Assembly: GCF_029267015.1 (NCBI RefSeq)
Contig: NZ_JARIEA010000042.1
Location: forward strand, 62,001 to 126,000
Source: Sporosarcina ureae
GTDB taxonomy: Bacteria > Bacillota > Bacilli > Bacillales_A > Planococcaceae
Reading direction: 5' to 3'
DNA length: 64,000 nucleotides
The notes below the pieces were generated by a model. That model saw only the letters and a program-made list of their open reading frames with translations, made no database searches and had not been told where the DNA came from. The position numbers and the translations under genes were made by a program. Position 1 is the first letter of the stretch; each line of letters begins with the position of its first letter. Below are positions 1 through 9,709 of this stretch, piece by piece.

Positions 1-1
1 G

Positions 2-214
2 CTACTACTGTTCCCATTGCCTTTCTTATTATCGGAGCTCGGTACTGCGTTTATAGTTTTTGCAACACTGTTGAATGTCGGGTGGCTTTATCTAGCGCTG
101 AAAGGATTTAAAGCCAAAGAGGATTTGAAGTGGGCAACCGGGATGTTTGTATATTCATTGAATTACATGACAATCTTGTTTGTATCTATGATTATCTTCT
201 CAATATTCATCTAA
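2..214 (+). CDS. ctaB: C-terminal fragment of protoheme IX farnesyltransferase (truncated by window edge)
   Basis: Open frame from the window edge, hydrophobic, directly upstream of ctaCDEF; C-terminal TM segments fit CtaB/CyoE. Confidence 0.75.
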   Translation, partial: LLLFPLPFLLSELGTAFIVFATLLNVGWLYLALKGFKAKEDLKWATGMFVYSLNYMTILFVSMIIFSIFI

Positions 215-316
215 CGTATCGGAATTCTTTCTTTAAAACAGGAATTCATCATAAAGAGGCATTCAGTCCTCCATAGTAGAAAAACATTTTTTTAGAAAGA
301 GAGGTATTAGTTAGCG

Positions 317-1384
317 ATGATTAAAGGACTCAAAAAGTGGCGTCTCTTTTCTTTACTAGCGGTTTTTGCTGTGTTCATGGCAGGTTGTGGTAATGAAGAA
401 ATTTCAACCTTCCAACCGGCTGGACAAGTCGCTAATGACCAGTTCAAATTGTTGCTATTAGCATCAGGCATCATGTTACTGGTTATCATTGTAGTAGTAA
501 TTATTTACACTGTTGCATTATTCCGCTTCAGACGTTCCAAGTTGGGTGAAGATCATATACCAGAGCAAGTAGAAGGAAGTCACACACTTGAACTGATTTG
601 GACATTCATTCCAATCGTATTACTTCTTATCCTTGCAATTCCTACTGTTCACTACACGTATAAATTAGGTGATGTGCAAGCAATGGGAGCAGTTGATGAT
701 GATGGTAATGCGGAAAACTTGGTAGTAGACGTTACAGCGAAATTGTATTGGTGGGAGTTCGAGTATCCTGATCTAGGAATTGTTACGGCTCAGGAACTAG
801 TAGTACCTACTGATGAAAAAGTTTATTTCAACTTGATTGCAGCAGACGTAAAGCACTCATTCTGGATTCCGTCAGTTGGCGGTAAGCTAGACACGAACGT
901 TGAGAACGTGAATAAGTTCTATTTATCATTTGAGAAAGAATCTGAAGGCTTGAAAGATGGCGTTTTCTACGGAAAATGTGCTGAGCTATGCGGACCTTCT
1001 CACGCATTGATGGACTTTAAAGTAAAAACATTACCGAGAGATCAATTTGACAGCTGGGTTGCAGCTATGCAGGAATCAGCAGAAAAACCTGTTGTTGCAA
1101 ATGCTGACGGCGAAGAAGTCTTCTCTCAAAGCTGTATCGGGTGTCACGCAGTTTCGGGTGTAGGTGAGTCTGGTGCACAAGGACCTAACTTGACTTCATT
1201 CGGTGATCGCAATCGTGTTGCAGGATTCCTTAAACACGATGAAAAAGAATTAAAAGAGTGGATTCGAGATACACAGAAATACAAGCCAGGCAACACAATG
1301 CCTTCATTCAGTAAAGATCAAATTTCTGATGAAGAATTGGATGCATTAGCTGAATACTTAATGGGCTTAAAAGTCGCAAAATAA
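317..1384 (+). CDS. ctaC: Cytochrome c oxidase subunit II (caa3-type, C-terminal cytochrome c domain)
   Basis: N-terminal lipobox-like signal (MAGCGN), CuA region CAELCGPSHALM, C-terminal heme motif CIGCH. Confidence 0.97.
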   Translation: MIKGLKKWRLFSLLAVFAVFMAGCGNEEISTFQPAGQVANDQFKLLLLASGIMLLVIIVVVIIYTVALFRFRRSKLGEDHIPEQVEGSHTLELIWTFIPIVLLLILAIPTVHYTYKLGDVQAMGAVDDDGNAENLVVDVTAKLYWWEFEYPDLGIVTAQELVVPTDEKVYFNLIAADVKHSFWIPSVGGKLDTNVENVNKFYLSFEKESEGLKDGVFYGKCAELCGPSHALMDFKVKTLPRDQFDSWVAAMQESAEKPVVANADGEEVFSQSCIGCHAVSGVGESGAQGPNLTSFGDRNRVAGFLKHDEKELKEWIRDTQKYKPGNTMPSFSKDQISDEELDALAEYLMGLKVAK

Positions 1385-1417
1385 TTTTCAAACGGAAATT
1401 GAATAGGAGGTAACACA

Positions 1418-3295
1418 GTGAGTTCAGTTGCTCAAAAAAGTGGCTTTGGCGCAACGCTATGGGATTGGCTGACAACAGTCGACCATAAGAAGATCGGAAT
1501 TCTGTATCTCCTTGGGGGATTATTCTTCTTCGTTCTAGGTGGTATTGAAGCGATGATCATTCGTCTTCAGTTGATAACCCCAAACAACGATCTCGTAAGC
1601 GCAGGGCTTTTTAATGACTTAATTACAATGCACGGAACAACCATGATTTTCTTGGCAGCGATGCCGATTCTCTTTGGTTTTATGAACGCGATCATGCCGC
1701 TTCAAATCGGAGCACGTGACGTAGCATTCCCATTCATCAACTCATTAGGTTTTTGGATGTTCGCATTTGGTGGTTTATTCCTTAACATCTCTTGGTTATT
1801 TGGTGAAGTTCCGGATGCTGGATGGACGTCTTATGCATCGTTATCACTTCACTCGCCAGGACATGGTGTAGACTTCTATGCCATTGGTTTACAAATCGCA
1901 GGTGGTGGTACGTTAATGGCAGGGATTAACTTCCTTGTAACGATCATCAACATGCGTGCGCCAGGTATGACGTATATGCGTATGCCACTATTCACATGGA
2001 CAACATTTGTTGCATCTGCAATGATCTTGTTCGCATTCCCTCCATTGACAGTTGGATTGTTCTTCTTAACATTCGATCGAATGTTTAGTGGTAACTTCTT
2101 CGACCATACAATGGGCGGAAACACGATTATCTGGGAGCATATTTTCTGGATATTCGGTCACCCTGAAGTATATATCTTGATTTTACCGGCATTCGGTATT
2201 TTCTCAGAAATATTCTCTGTATTTGCTCGGAAACGTCTTTTCGGTTACACGGCGATGGTATTCGCAACAGTGTTAATCGGTTTCTTAGGATTTATGGTAT
2301 GGGCTCACCATATGTTTACAGTTGGTCTTGGACCGACAGCGAACGCAATCTTTGCGGTTGCTACAATGGCTATTGCTGTACCTACAGGAGTTAAAATCTT
2401 TAACTGGTTGCTTACAATTTGGGGCGGTAGTATTAAGGTTACGACTCCAATGCTTTACGCTTTAGGTTTTATTCCTTCATTCGTAATGGGTGGAGTAACA
2501 GGCGTTATGCAAGGGGCAGCACCACTTGATTATCAGCTACACGATTCATATTTCATCGTAGCTCACTTCCACTACGTAATTGTAGGTGGGGTAGTACTCG
2601 CTATTTTTGCAGGCCTTCACTACTGGTGGCCGAAAATGTTCGGTACTATGTTGAATGAGTTTTTAGGTAAAATTACTTTCGTATTCTTCTTTATCGGTTT
2701 CCACATGACATTCCTAATTCAACACTGGTTAGGTTTCTGGGGAATGCCACGTCGCGTTTGGACGTTTATGGATGGACAAGGTTGGAACATTGCGAACTTA
2801 GTAAGTACAATCGGTGCTCTATTAATGGCAATTGGTTTTACAGTAATGGTGATCAACATCATTATGACAACTATTAAAAATGAGCGCGTTGGAAATGACC
2901 CTTGGGGCGACGGACGTACACTTGAGTGGGCGATTCCATCTCCACCACCTTTCTATAACTTCCCAGCAACTCCATTAGTTCGTGGTTTAGATACACTTTG
3001 GATTGAGAAGATGGAAGGTAGTAAGGAAATGATTACACCAGCTGAGCCTATTACGGACATTCATATGCCGCACGGTTCAATCATCCCAATGTTGATGACT
3101 CTTGGATTATTCATTGCTGGATTTGGTGCAATGTTCCATCAAGAAACTTCATGGGGATTAGGAGTATTGATCTTTGGTCTTGCTTTCACATTCGTTGCAA
3201 TGGCAGCTCGTTCATTAAAAGATGATCTTGGTTATTATGTAACGAAAGAGCAAATCTTGCAGGATCAAGAAAATATTAAAAGGGGGCGTAACTAA
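1418..3295 (+). CDS. ctaD: Cytochrome c oxidase subunit I
   Basis: WIFGHPEVYILILPAFG and HDSYFIVAHFHYV motifs. Confidence 0.98.
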   Translation: MSSVAQKSGFGATLWDWLTTVDHKKIGILYLLGGLFFFVLGGIEAMIIRLQLITPNNDLVSAGLFNDLITMHGTTMIFLAAMPILFGFMNAIMPLQIGARDVAFPFINSLGFWMFAFGGLFLNISWLFGEVPDAGWTSYASLSLHSPGHGVDFYAIGLQIAGGGTLMAGINFLVTIINMRAPGMTYMRMPLFTWTTFVASAMILFAFPPLTVGLFFLTFDRMFSGNFFDHTMGGNTIIWEHIFWIFGHPEVYILILPAFGIFSEIFSVFARKRLFGYTAMVFATVLIGFLGFMVWAHHMFTVGLGPTANAIFAVATMAIAVPTGVKIFNWLLTIWGGSIKVTTPMLYALGFIPSFVMGGVTGVMQGAAPLDYQLHDSYFIVAHFHYVIVGGVVLAIFAGLHYWWPKMFGTMLNEFLGKITFVFFFIGFHMTFLIQHWLGFWGMPRRVWTFMDGQGWNIANLVSTIGALLMAIGFTVMVINIIMTTIKNERVGNDPWGDGRTLEWAIPSPPPFYNFPATPLVRGLDTLWIEKMEGSKEMITPAEPITDIHMPHGSIIPMLMTLGLFIAGFGAMFHQETSWGLGVLIFGLAFTFVAMAARSLKDDLGYYVTKEQILQDQENIKRGRN

Positions 3296-3921
3296 TGGAT
3301 TTGAATACAAAATTCACCCCTGAAACGTGGCCCGCTCATCCTGAGAGAGCGACTATGGAAGCAAAGAATAAATTCGTTGGTTTCTGGCTATTCCTTGGCG
3401 GAGAGACAATTCTCTTCGCTACGTTGTTCGCAACGTATATGGCTTTGAAAAACAAAGGTCCAAGTGGCTTTGGTTTCACAACACAAGAATTATATACATT
3501 ACCGTTAGTATTTGTTATGACAATGCTTCTTTTGACATCGTCACTAACAAGTGTATACGCAATGTATCATTTGAAGAGTTTTAACTTCAAAAAAATGCAG
3601 CTATGGTTAGGTATTACAGCATTATTAGGACTAGGATTCTTAATGTTAGAAGTGTATGAGTTCTCTCATTACGTTCAAGAAGGATTTACGTTCAGTAATA
3701 GTGCGTTCAGTTCTGCGTTCTATACATTAGTAGGAACACACGGCTTCCACGTTGCAGTTGGTTTAGTATGGATCACATTGTTGATCTTCCGTAACTCGAA
3801 GCGTGGATTGAACTTGTATAACGCAACTAAATATTATACATTTTCACTTTACTGGCACTTCATTGACGTAGTTTGGGTATTCATCTTTACTGTAGTCTAC
3901 TTGATGGGAGTGGTCGGTTGA
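3295..3921 (+). CDS. ctaE: Cytochrome c oxidase subunit III
   Basis: GTHGFHVAVGL and YWHFIDVVWVFIF motifs; operon position. Confidence 0.97.
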   Translation: MDLNTKFTPETWPAHPERATMEAKNKFVGFWLFLGGETILFATLFATYMALKNKGPSGFGFTTQELYTLPLVFVMTMLLLTSSLTSVYAMYHLKSFNFKKMQLWLGITALLGLGFLMLEVYEFSHYVQEGFTFSNSAFSSAFYTLVGTHGFHVAVGLVWITLLIFRNSKRGLNLYNATKYYTFSLYWHFIDVVWVFIFTVVYLMGVVG

Positions 3922-4268
3922 TGTCAGAAGTTCAAATGATTAAAAGATCTCCTGCTGAACAGTCACTGTCTCAACGTCGTGCAAAAGAATCAATGCGCAG
4001 TCAAGTTGCGATGTTTGCTCTGATGATTTTCTTAACACTTGTATCGTTTTCTATGGTGTTTGCTCATCTAAATGACGTTGCTGGTTTCTCAAAATTCTTT
4101 ATCATTCCAACATTATTCCTCTTTGCAGCTGTACAAGTTGGTCTTCAACTTTACTACTTCATGCATATGAATGAAAAAGGACATGGCATTCCACAAATGT
4201 TTATGTTTACAGGTGCTTTGCTAGGATTCTTGATCCCACTTACATTTGTAACTATCGTTTGGTGGTAA
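3921..4268 (+). CDS. ctaF: Cytochrome c oxidase subunit IV (CtaF)
   Basis: Start set at ATG 3921 (MSEVQMIKRSP), overlapping the ctaE stop; three TM helices with YYFMHMNEK. Confidence 0.92.
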   Translation: MSEVQMIKRSPAEQSLSQRRAKESMRSQVAMFALMIFLTLVSFSMVFAHLNDVAGFSKFFIIPTLFLFAAVQVGLQLYYFMHMNEKGHGIPQMFMFTGALLGFLIPLTFVTIVWW

Positions 4269-4276
4269 GCAATAGA

Positions 4277-4312
4277 AAGAGCTTATGGATTTTTCCATAA
4301 GCTCTTTTTTAT
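4277..4312 (+). terminator. Rho-independent terminator after ctaF
   Basis: AGAGCTTATGG/CCATAAGCTCT stem followed by a T-run. Confidence 0.93.
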
Positions 4313-4481
4313 TCGTTTTTAGATGAAATTGTCAAAGTTCGTACATTGAGTTATCGTTTATAAGCTCGTATAATAGGCGTAGGAAAGAACTTCGTCAACT
4401 TTTTGCTGTGATGGTGAGTATGTTGCGAGTAACTCAGCACTACGCACAGAGTAGATTCAGCGAATTGATTATAAAAGGAGA

Positions 4482-5414
4482 GTGATTGTTTTGCCGTTAA
4501 GTATTTTTGGTTTTAGGGCTTTGTGGAGTCCTTATTTCTTAATAGCCATTGCACTTGGAATCGTTTTATATTATCTCATAACCGTTAAATGGCGTGATCG
4601 TTTCGAGGGGTCACAACCGTTAAAGAAACACCAAGCTGTTTATTTTTTATCGTCCATGGTGTTGCTCTATGTTGTCAAAGGCTCTCCTATGGATTTAATT
4701 GGTCATATTTTATTTTCTGTCCACATGGCTCAAATGGCTATATTGCTTTTAATCGTTGCACCGTTCTTCATTATCGGTATACCGAACTGGATATGGGAAA
4801 AGCTTCTATCCTTCACGATTTTCAGAAAAGTATTCATGCTATTGACTAAACCGCTCATTAGTTTGTTAGTATTTACATTTATGTTCTCGATGTATCACTA
4901 TCCACTCATATTAGACCAAGTGAAGTTAAGTTTGCCATTACACACTATTTTCACCATCACACTTTTCTTCTCTGCTATTTGTCTCTGGTGGCCAGTAGTC
5001 AATACGGTAAAAGGGCAGCCACAATTACACGGTTTGAAAAAAATCGGTTATGTAATATTGAGTGCTTTGCTCATTACACCTGCCTGTTCGTTGATCATCT
5101 TTGTCGACGTGCCCGTTTACGAAACATACAGCAGTGGTGAAGCGTGGCTACAAGCGATGGCTTTATGTGTGCCAAGTGGAACTCTAGCTGGACTATCAGG
5201 CCTTGGCATCTCAGGACCTGAGCTGTTCACAAATATGCCTACGTTATACGATCAGCAATTAGGCGGTATCCTGATGAAAGTGATTCAGGAACTCGTTTAT
5301 GTAGTTGTTATCGGTCGCATTTTCTTAAGTTGGTCACAGTATGAAAGAGATAATGCGGAAGAAATTACTAGACAAGATTTACTCAAACGCCAGAATTTGA
5401 CTATGCATGGCTGA
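4482..5414 (+). CDS. ctaG: Cytochrome c oxidase assembly factor CtaG
   Basis: Polytopic membrane protein downstream of ctaF; caa3_CtaG-like residues (HILFSVHMAQM, MYHYPLILD). Confidence 0.92.
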   Translation: MIVLPLSIFGFRALWSPYFLIAIALGIVLYYLITVKWRDRFEGSQPLKKHQAVYFLSSMVLLYVVKGSPMDLIGHILFSVHMAQMAILLLIVAPFFIIGIPNWIWEKLLSFTIFRKVFMLLTKPLISLLVFTFMFSMYHYPLILDQVKLSLPLHTIFTITLFFSAICLWWPVVNTVKGQPQLHGLKKIGYVILSALLITPACSLIIFVDVPVYETYSSGEAWLQAMALCVPSGTLAGLSGLGISGPELFTNMPTLYDQQLGGILMKVIQELVYVVVIGRIFLSWSQYERDNAEEITRQDLLKRQNLTMHG

Positions 5415-5439
5415 TTGAGCAAAAAGGAGTTAGTGTAGG

Positions 5440-5901
5440 ATGGGACTACCACTATTACCGACGATCAGCACATTTTTTATCATCTTATCTGCTGTTTTGG
5501 TTGCGGTTGGTTGGAATTTAGTACGACAAAGGAAGATAGAAGCGCATAAGAAAACGATGATTGCAGCCGCTGTATCAGCAGTTCTATTCTTTATTATTTA
5601 TATCTCTAGAACAATATTTATAGGTAATACTGCTTTTGGTGGACCGGATGAGTTGAAAATTTATTACACAGTGTTTTTAATATTCCACATTGTATTAGCA
5701 ACGACAGGGGCCGTCTTCGGCGTTATTACGATCAATGCAGGTTTAAAGAACAATCTTGCACGTCATCGTAAAATCGGTCCTGTTACAAGTATCATCTGGT
5801 TTTTCACAGCCATTACAGGAGTCGCTGTGTACTTGTTGCTCTATGTCTTCTATACAGGCGGAGAAACTACTTCGATGTTTAAAGCAATTCTCGGCTTTTA
5901 G
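5440..5901 (+). CDS. DUF420 membrane protein
   Basis: Short four-TM protein following ctaG, as in other Bacillales. Confidence 0.85.
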   Translation: MGLPLLPTISTFFIILSAVLVAVGWNLVRQRKIEAHKKTMIAAAVSAVLFFIIYISRTIFIGNTAFGGPDELKIYYTVFLIFHIVLATTGAVFGVITINAGLKNNLARHRKIGPVTSIIWFFTAITGVAVYLLLYVFYTGGETTSMFKAILGF

Positions 5902-5987
5902 TAAAATTTATGATTGAAGTCGAATCACCTGTATACATGTGTGTAACATCAGCCTTTTACCTAAGAACATTATAGCTATATAAAACA

Positions 5988-6019
5988 AAAGGGATATCTC
6001 AATCGAGATATCCCTTTTT
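5988..6019. terminator. Bidirectional terminator between convergent genes
   Basis: AAAGGGATATCTC-AATC-GAGATATCCCTTT with A-tract and T-tract. Confidence 0.92.
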
Positions 6020-6023
6020 GACA

Positions 6024-7079
6024 TTAAATTTTGAAATTCAGTTTGATCATACCTGCTTCTCTTGCTGTATTGAATAGAATGACGAGCATTGGTCCAATGA
6101 AGAAGCCAAGAAATCCAATTAGCTTTAAACCGATAAACATCGCAATCAAAGTAGGTAATGGAGACAATCCGATTTGTGAACCCATTACTTTCGGTTCGAT
6201 TGTTCGTCTGATGACTAAGAGAATGACAGCTAATATCGCCAATTTTGTACCCATTGCAATATCGCCTGAGACATATTGATAGATCGACCAAGGAGCGAGA
6301 ATAATAATGGAACCGAGTATTGGAATGATATCAACAATCCAAATAACTAACGCCATAACCACTGCGTATTTGGGGATAATTAGCAACAAGCCGATAAAGG
6401 AAACGACTAGAATGATTACACTAACGAGCAATTGTGCTTTGACGAAGCCTAATATGACATAACGTAATCTGTTCATCATATAGTGGACCTTTTCTGCAGT
6501 AGCCTCTGTTAAGTGGAAATAGAAAGTCTTTTTCAAGTTAGGTAATTCCAACATGAATAAGAATAGGGCAATCATAAACACGATAAAACTAACGAGGAAA
6601 TTAGGGATATCAGAAATCAAAGCCAAAATCCGATCATAGCTCAAAAGCGTAATAATTGAAATACGTATCGATTCAATGATTTCATTAAATTCATTTTCCA
6701 GCATCGCCAGTATATCTTCCGGCATTCCAACGGTGTACTGAAATAATTTGCTTTGAGTGTTAATCCATACACTTGAAAGGGAATTTAAATAATTTGGAAT
6801 TTCTTTTGTGAAATAAACTATTTTACCGATGAGTGTAGTAACCGTATAGTAAAGTAGAAAAACACTGATTCCAACAAATACAATAAAATTCACAATAACA
6901 GAAACTTTACGCTTCCATTTAAATCGCATTTCTACCCATTTAACGAGGGGATCTAAAAATAGAGCGGTCAACAACGCTAAAATGATAGGGATAGAGACGG
7001 GTAAAACAAAGAATATGATAACTAATAATACGATAATACTTAACACAATCATGATATTTCGTTTTGTCAGCAATTTCAA
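6024..7079 (-). CDS. AI-2E family transporter / permease
   Basis: Multi-TM architecture with IWIVDIIPILGSIIILAPW and C-terminal IGPMLVILFNTAREAG typical of the family. Confidence 0.9.
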   Translation of the reverse strand: MKLLTKRNIMIVLSIIVLLVIIFFVLPVSIPIILALLTALFLDPLVKWVEMRFKWKRKVSVIVNFIVFVGISVFLLYYTVTTLIGKIVYFTKEIPNYLNSLSSVWINTQSKLFQYTVGMPEDILAMLENEFNEIIESIRISIITLLSYDRILALISDIPNFLVSFIVFMIALFLFMLELPNLKKTFYFHLTEATAEKVHYMMNRLRYVILGFVKAQLLVSVIILVVSFIGLLLIIPKYAVVMALVIWIVDIIPILGSIIILAPWSIYQYVSGDIAMGTKLAILAVILLVIRRTIEPKVMGSQIGLSPLPTLIAMFIGLKLIGFLGFFIGPMLVILFNTAREAGMIKLNFKI

Positions 7080-7141
7080 AAGTGATCGTCCTCCACATAG
7101 ATACTGTTTTTATTATAACCAAATTAGTGGAGTAATAGTAG

Positions 7142-7178
7142 AAAAAGCCGAAGAACATTTAGCTCTTCGGCTTTTCGT
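7142..7178 (-). terminator. Terminator of the yugN-like gene (minus strand)
   Basis: AAAAGCCGAAGA...TCTTCGGCTTTT inverted repeat just 3' of the 7183 stop. Confidence 0.85.
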
Positions 7179-7182
7179 ATCA

Positions 7183-7542
7183 TTACAAACTATATTGCTT
7201 TAACTCATCATATACTTTCTTTAGCGTGAGTTCGCAGTCCTTAACTAGGCTAGCTGGGAAGTTTTCTTCTTCGCCATACTCCACACCGTGTGGATAGTAG
7301 TGCTTTCCTAAAACTGGTTGTTTTAGACGAACTGTAGCTTTTCTACCATCTATATCGCCTTCAACTAGTTCACCAAAAACTCGCAAGTAATATGTACCTT
7401 CTTTGACAATATACTTTTTGTCAAAAGTTACACGCTCATAATCCCATTGTCCATCAATCTCAAGATTATTCTTATTCATAATTTCTTCCATTACGCGTAA
7501 ATCTGCTACAAGGCCTTTAAGACCAATATTTTCAACATACAT
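7183..7542 (-). CDS. YugN-like family protein
   Basis: MYVENIGLKGLVADLRVMEEIM start; ~120 aa; resembles YugN. Start trimmed from ORF 7602 to the ATG behind a good RBS (gagggggata). Confidence 0.75.
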   Translation of the reverse strand: MYVENIGLKGLVADLRVMEEIMNKNNLEIDGQWDYERVTFDKKYIVKEGTYYLRVFGELVEGDIDGRKATVRLKQPVLGKHYYPHGVEYGEEENFPASLVKDCELTLKKVYDELKQYSL

Positions 7543-7790
7543 CAGTATATCCCCCTCTATGTTCATCCTGACGAATACGTATACTATTATATCATAAAAC
7601 AAATCGATTTTACTTGCAATGACAACATTGTGTCAACGCTTTCTTTCTGACTTATATAAGTGACTAGAGCGAGTGTCTTCTGTACAATGAAGGAAAGTTG
7701 CATTTTAAATTAAATATTCATCACACCATGATTTTTACAATACGCTAAACTAACAGAGTAACAACAGATACGTGTGGAAAGGGAGATTAC

Positions 7791-8870
7791 ATGTGGAGAG
7801 TAGGATGGAAGATTCTTCTTTTACTTTTTATCGTAATGGGAGTCTTTTATTTCATGAGTGATAAAGTGAGTGAGAACGAGCTGCTGGAATCACCCGTGCA
7901 GCACGGTTCGCCAATAGCCGTTCCTGAAAAAGGTCCGTCAATAGGCGGGGAAGGAATGCCGCGGCCAACAGAAGGTATGTCAGTACTTGTTGGACAGAAA
8001 GTTGAGAAGATGGAAGAACAATATGGAGAACCATCTAGGATTGAACCTTCAAGTTTTCAATATGAGTGGTGGATCTATACGGAAGAACCGCGCTTCATGG
8101 CGGGAGTTTTAAAAGGGAAAGTGAATCAGATTTATACTGCTGATAGTACGTCAGATATTGTTCCTTTTAAAATCGGTCAAAATGTACAAGAAATTCATCG
8201 ATTTACACCCATCGAATCTGAGATTGATGTAAAGATTCAAGAGAATATTTATACATTTTCATTAAATAGTGAAGATATAAAAAATCGTATACTGATCCCA
8301 TATGAAAATTTATTCGTGCAATTATATATTGATCAGATAGATGGTGGGATTGAAGGGGTTCGCTTTATTAGCCCAAGTACTTTGGTGAAGCATCAGCCTT
8401 ATGATATGACGTACTTAGGGGAAATGATGGAAGCACCTAAGCCTTCGTCAACCGTACAGACTGAGGTAGATCGTGCTATGGAACGACAGACGTTTGAATT
8501 GACTAATCAGTTGCGTCAAGAACATGAACTGCCACTTTTATCTTATAACGATAAGCTGGCTATACTTTCAAGAAAGCATAGCCAGGAAATGATATTTCGT
8601 AAATATAGTTCCCATGAGGAAGAGCCTGTTCAAGTATATACTGAGCGTTTAAAATCGGTCGGACTAACCCCTAGCAAAGCTGGGGAAAACATAGCGTTCA
8701 ATTATATCGATGCGATTGAAACTGTGCACGGTTGGTTGAATTCTCAAAAACACCGAGATGTCTTATTAAATCCTGACTTCACTGATACTGGCATAGGTGT
8801 TTATAATAAATACTATACACAGGCATTCATAGCGCAAATTGAAACTGAACAATCAATAGAAGAAGACTAA
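7791..8870 (+). CDS. ylbC: CAP (SCP/PR1)-domain secreted protein, YlbC-like
   Basis: N-terminal TM/signal; C-terminal CAP domain (TNQLRQEHELPLLSYNDKLAILSRKHSQEM...AGENIAFNY); first gene of a ylb-type gene order. Confidence 0.9.
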   Translation: MWRVGWKILLLLFIVMGVFYFMSDKVSENELLESPVQHGSPIAVPEKGPSIGGEGMPRPTEGMSVLVGQKVEKMEEQYGEPSRIEPSSFQYEWWIYTEEPRFMAGVLKGKVNQIYTADSTSDIVPFKIGQNVQEIHRFTPIESEIDVKIQENIYTFSLNSEDIKNRILIPYENLFVQLYIDQIDGGIEGVRFISPSTLVKHQPYDMTYLGEMMEAPKPSSTVQTEVDRAMERQTFELTNQLRQEHELPLLSYNDKLAILSRKHSQEMIFRKYSSHEEEPVQVYTERLKSVGLTPSKAGENIAFNYIDAIETVHGWLNSQKHRDVLLNPDFTDTGIGVYNKYYTQAFIAQIETEQSIEED

Positions 8871-9598
8871 GGAAGAATCCATGTACCTTCCTCATTTGAG
8901 CCGATGCCTCGTATATGAAGAGGCATCGCTTTTTGTTGTGCATAAATGGCTGCTTTCTCTTGAATGACAGGTCGATCACATTTTAATAACGGAAGGAACT
9001 CATCAAATAGGAGTTTGTCAAACCGCTTATAGTCAGACGTTTTGTGAGGATCTGCTGACATAACGCCTGGTACATCTTTATAAAACTCTACATGACTGGC
9101 TTGTAATGCAGAGGCTAATGCGATCGCAGTCAGATCACTGCCACCTCTGCCAAGAGTCATAAATTGCCCCTGTATATTCATCCCTTGAAATCCAGGGACG
9201 ATGATGCATGAGTGCTTTTGTAGTGTATTGACGATATGTGTGCTGTTTATTTTGTCAATCGTTGCATTGCAGAATTCGCCTGATGTGCGAATGCCTGTAT
9301 TTTGTCCATAGATTATCGTGTTGTTTATACCTTCAGTAGATAATTCTGCAGATAAGACTGCCGAAGCAATCAATTCCCCGCATGCAGCCGCCAAATCTCT
9401 GGCTTCGCCGGATTTCGAGAAGGAGTCCGTAAGAGTAAGTAAATCGTCTGTGGAATAGGCGTCGCCTCCTCTACCCATTGCAGATACTACAACGATGACA
9501 GCACGATGCTTCGACAAAGCCTGTCGAATATGCTGAATACACTTTGCCCGTTGTTGTTGATTCTGCATGGCAATCCCGCCAAACTTCTGGATAATCAT
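8867..9598 (-). CDS. Aspartokinase catalytic-domain protein (DapG-like) lacking ACT domains
   Basis: KFGG...VVVVSAMGRGGDAYSTDDLL, GRGGSDLTAIALASAL, PGVMSADPH motifs align with DapG; ends after ~243 aa without a regulatory domain. Confidence 0.85.
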   Translation of the reverse strand: MIIQKFGGIAMQNQQQRAKCIQHIRQALSKHRAVIVVVSAMGRGGDAYSTDDLLTLTDSFSKSGEARDLAAACGELIASAVLSAELSTEGINNTIIYGQNTGIRTSGEFCNATIDKINSTHIVNTLQKHSCIIVPGFQGMNIQGQFMTLGRGGSDLTAIALASALQASHVEFYKDVPGVMSADPHKTSDYKRFDKLLFDEFLPLLKCDRPVIQEKAAIYAQQKAMPLHIRGIGSNEEGTWILP

Positions 9599-9619
9599 AG
9601 AATCCCAACTTTCTTCGTG

Positions 9620-9647
9620 ACATTCTTCTTACGCCTTTCATAGAATA
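9620..9647 (+). promoter_or_regulatory. Candidate sigma-K-like promoter (AC-N17-CATAGAATA) upstream of murE
   Basis: AC at 9620-9621, 17-nt spacer, CATAGAATA at 9639-9647; matches the AC-N16/17-CATAnnnTA sigma-K pattern. Confidence 0.4.
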
Positions 9648-9709
9648 CTTTATGCTTCGTTTCATTATATTCTCTGACGAATAAAATGTTCGGGAAGGGG
9701 CGGGATACC

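Noticed and set aside
5908-6291. 127-aa minus ORF overlapping the AI-2E transporter gene
   Set aside because: Frame-shifted shadow of the same-strand AI-2E transporter gene; it also spans the 5988-6019 terminator.
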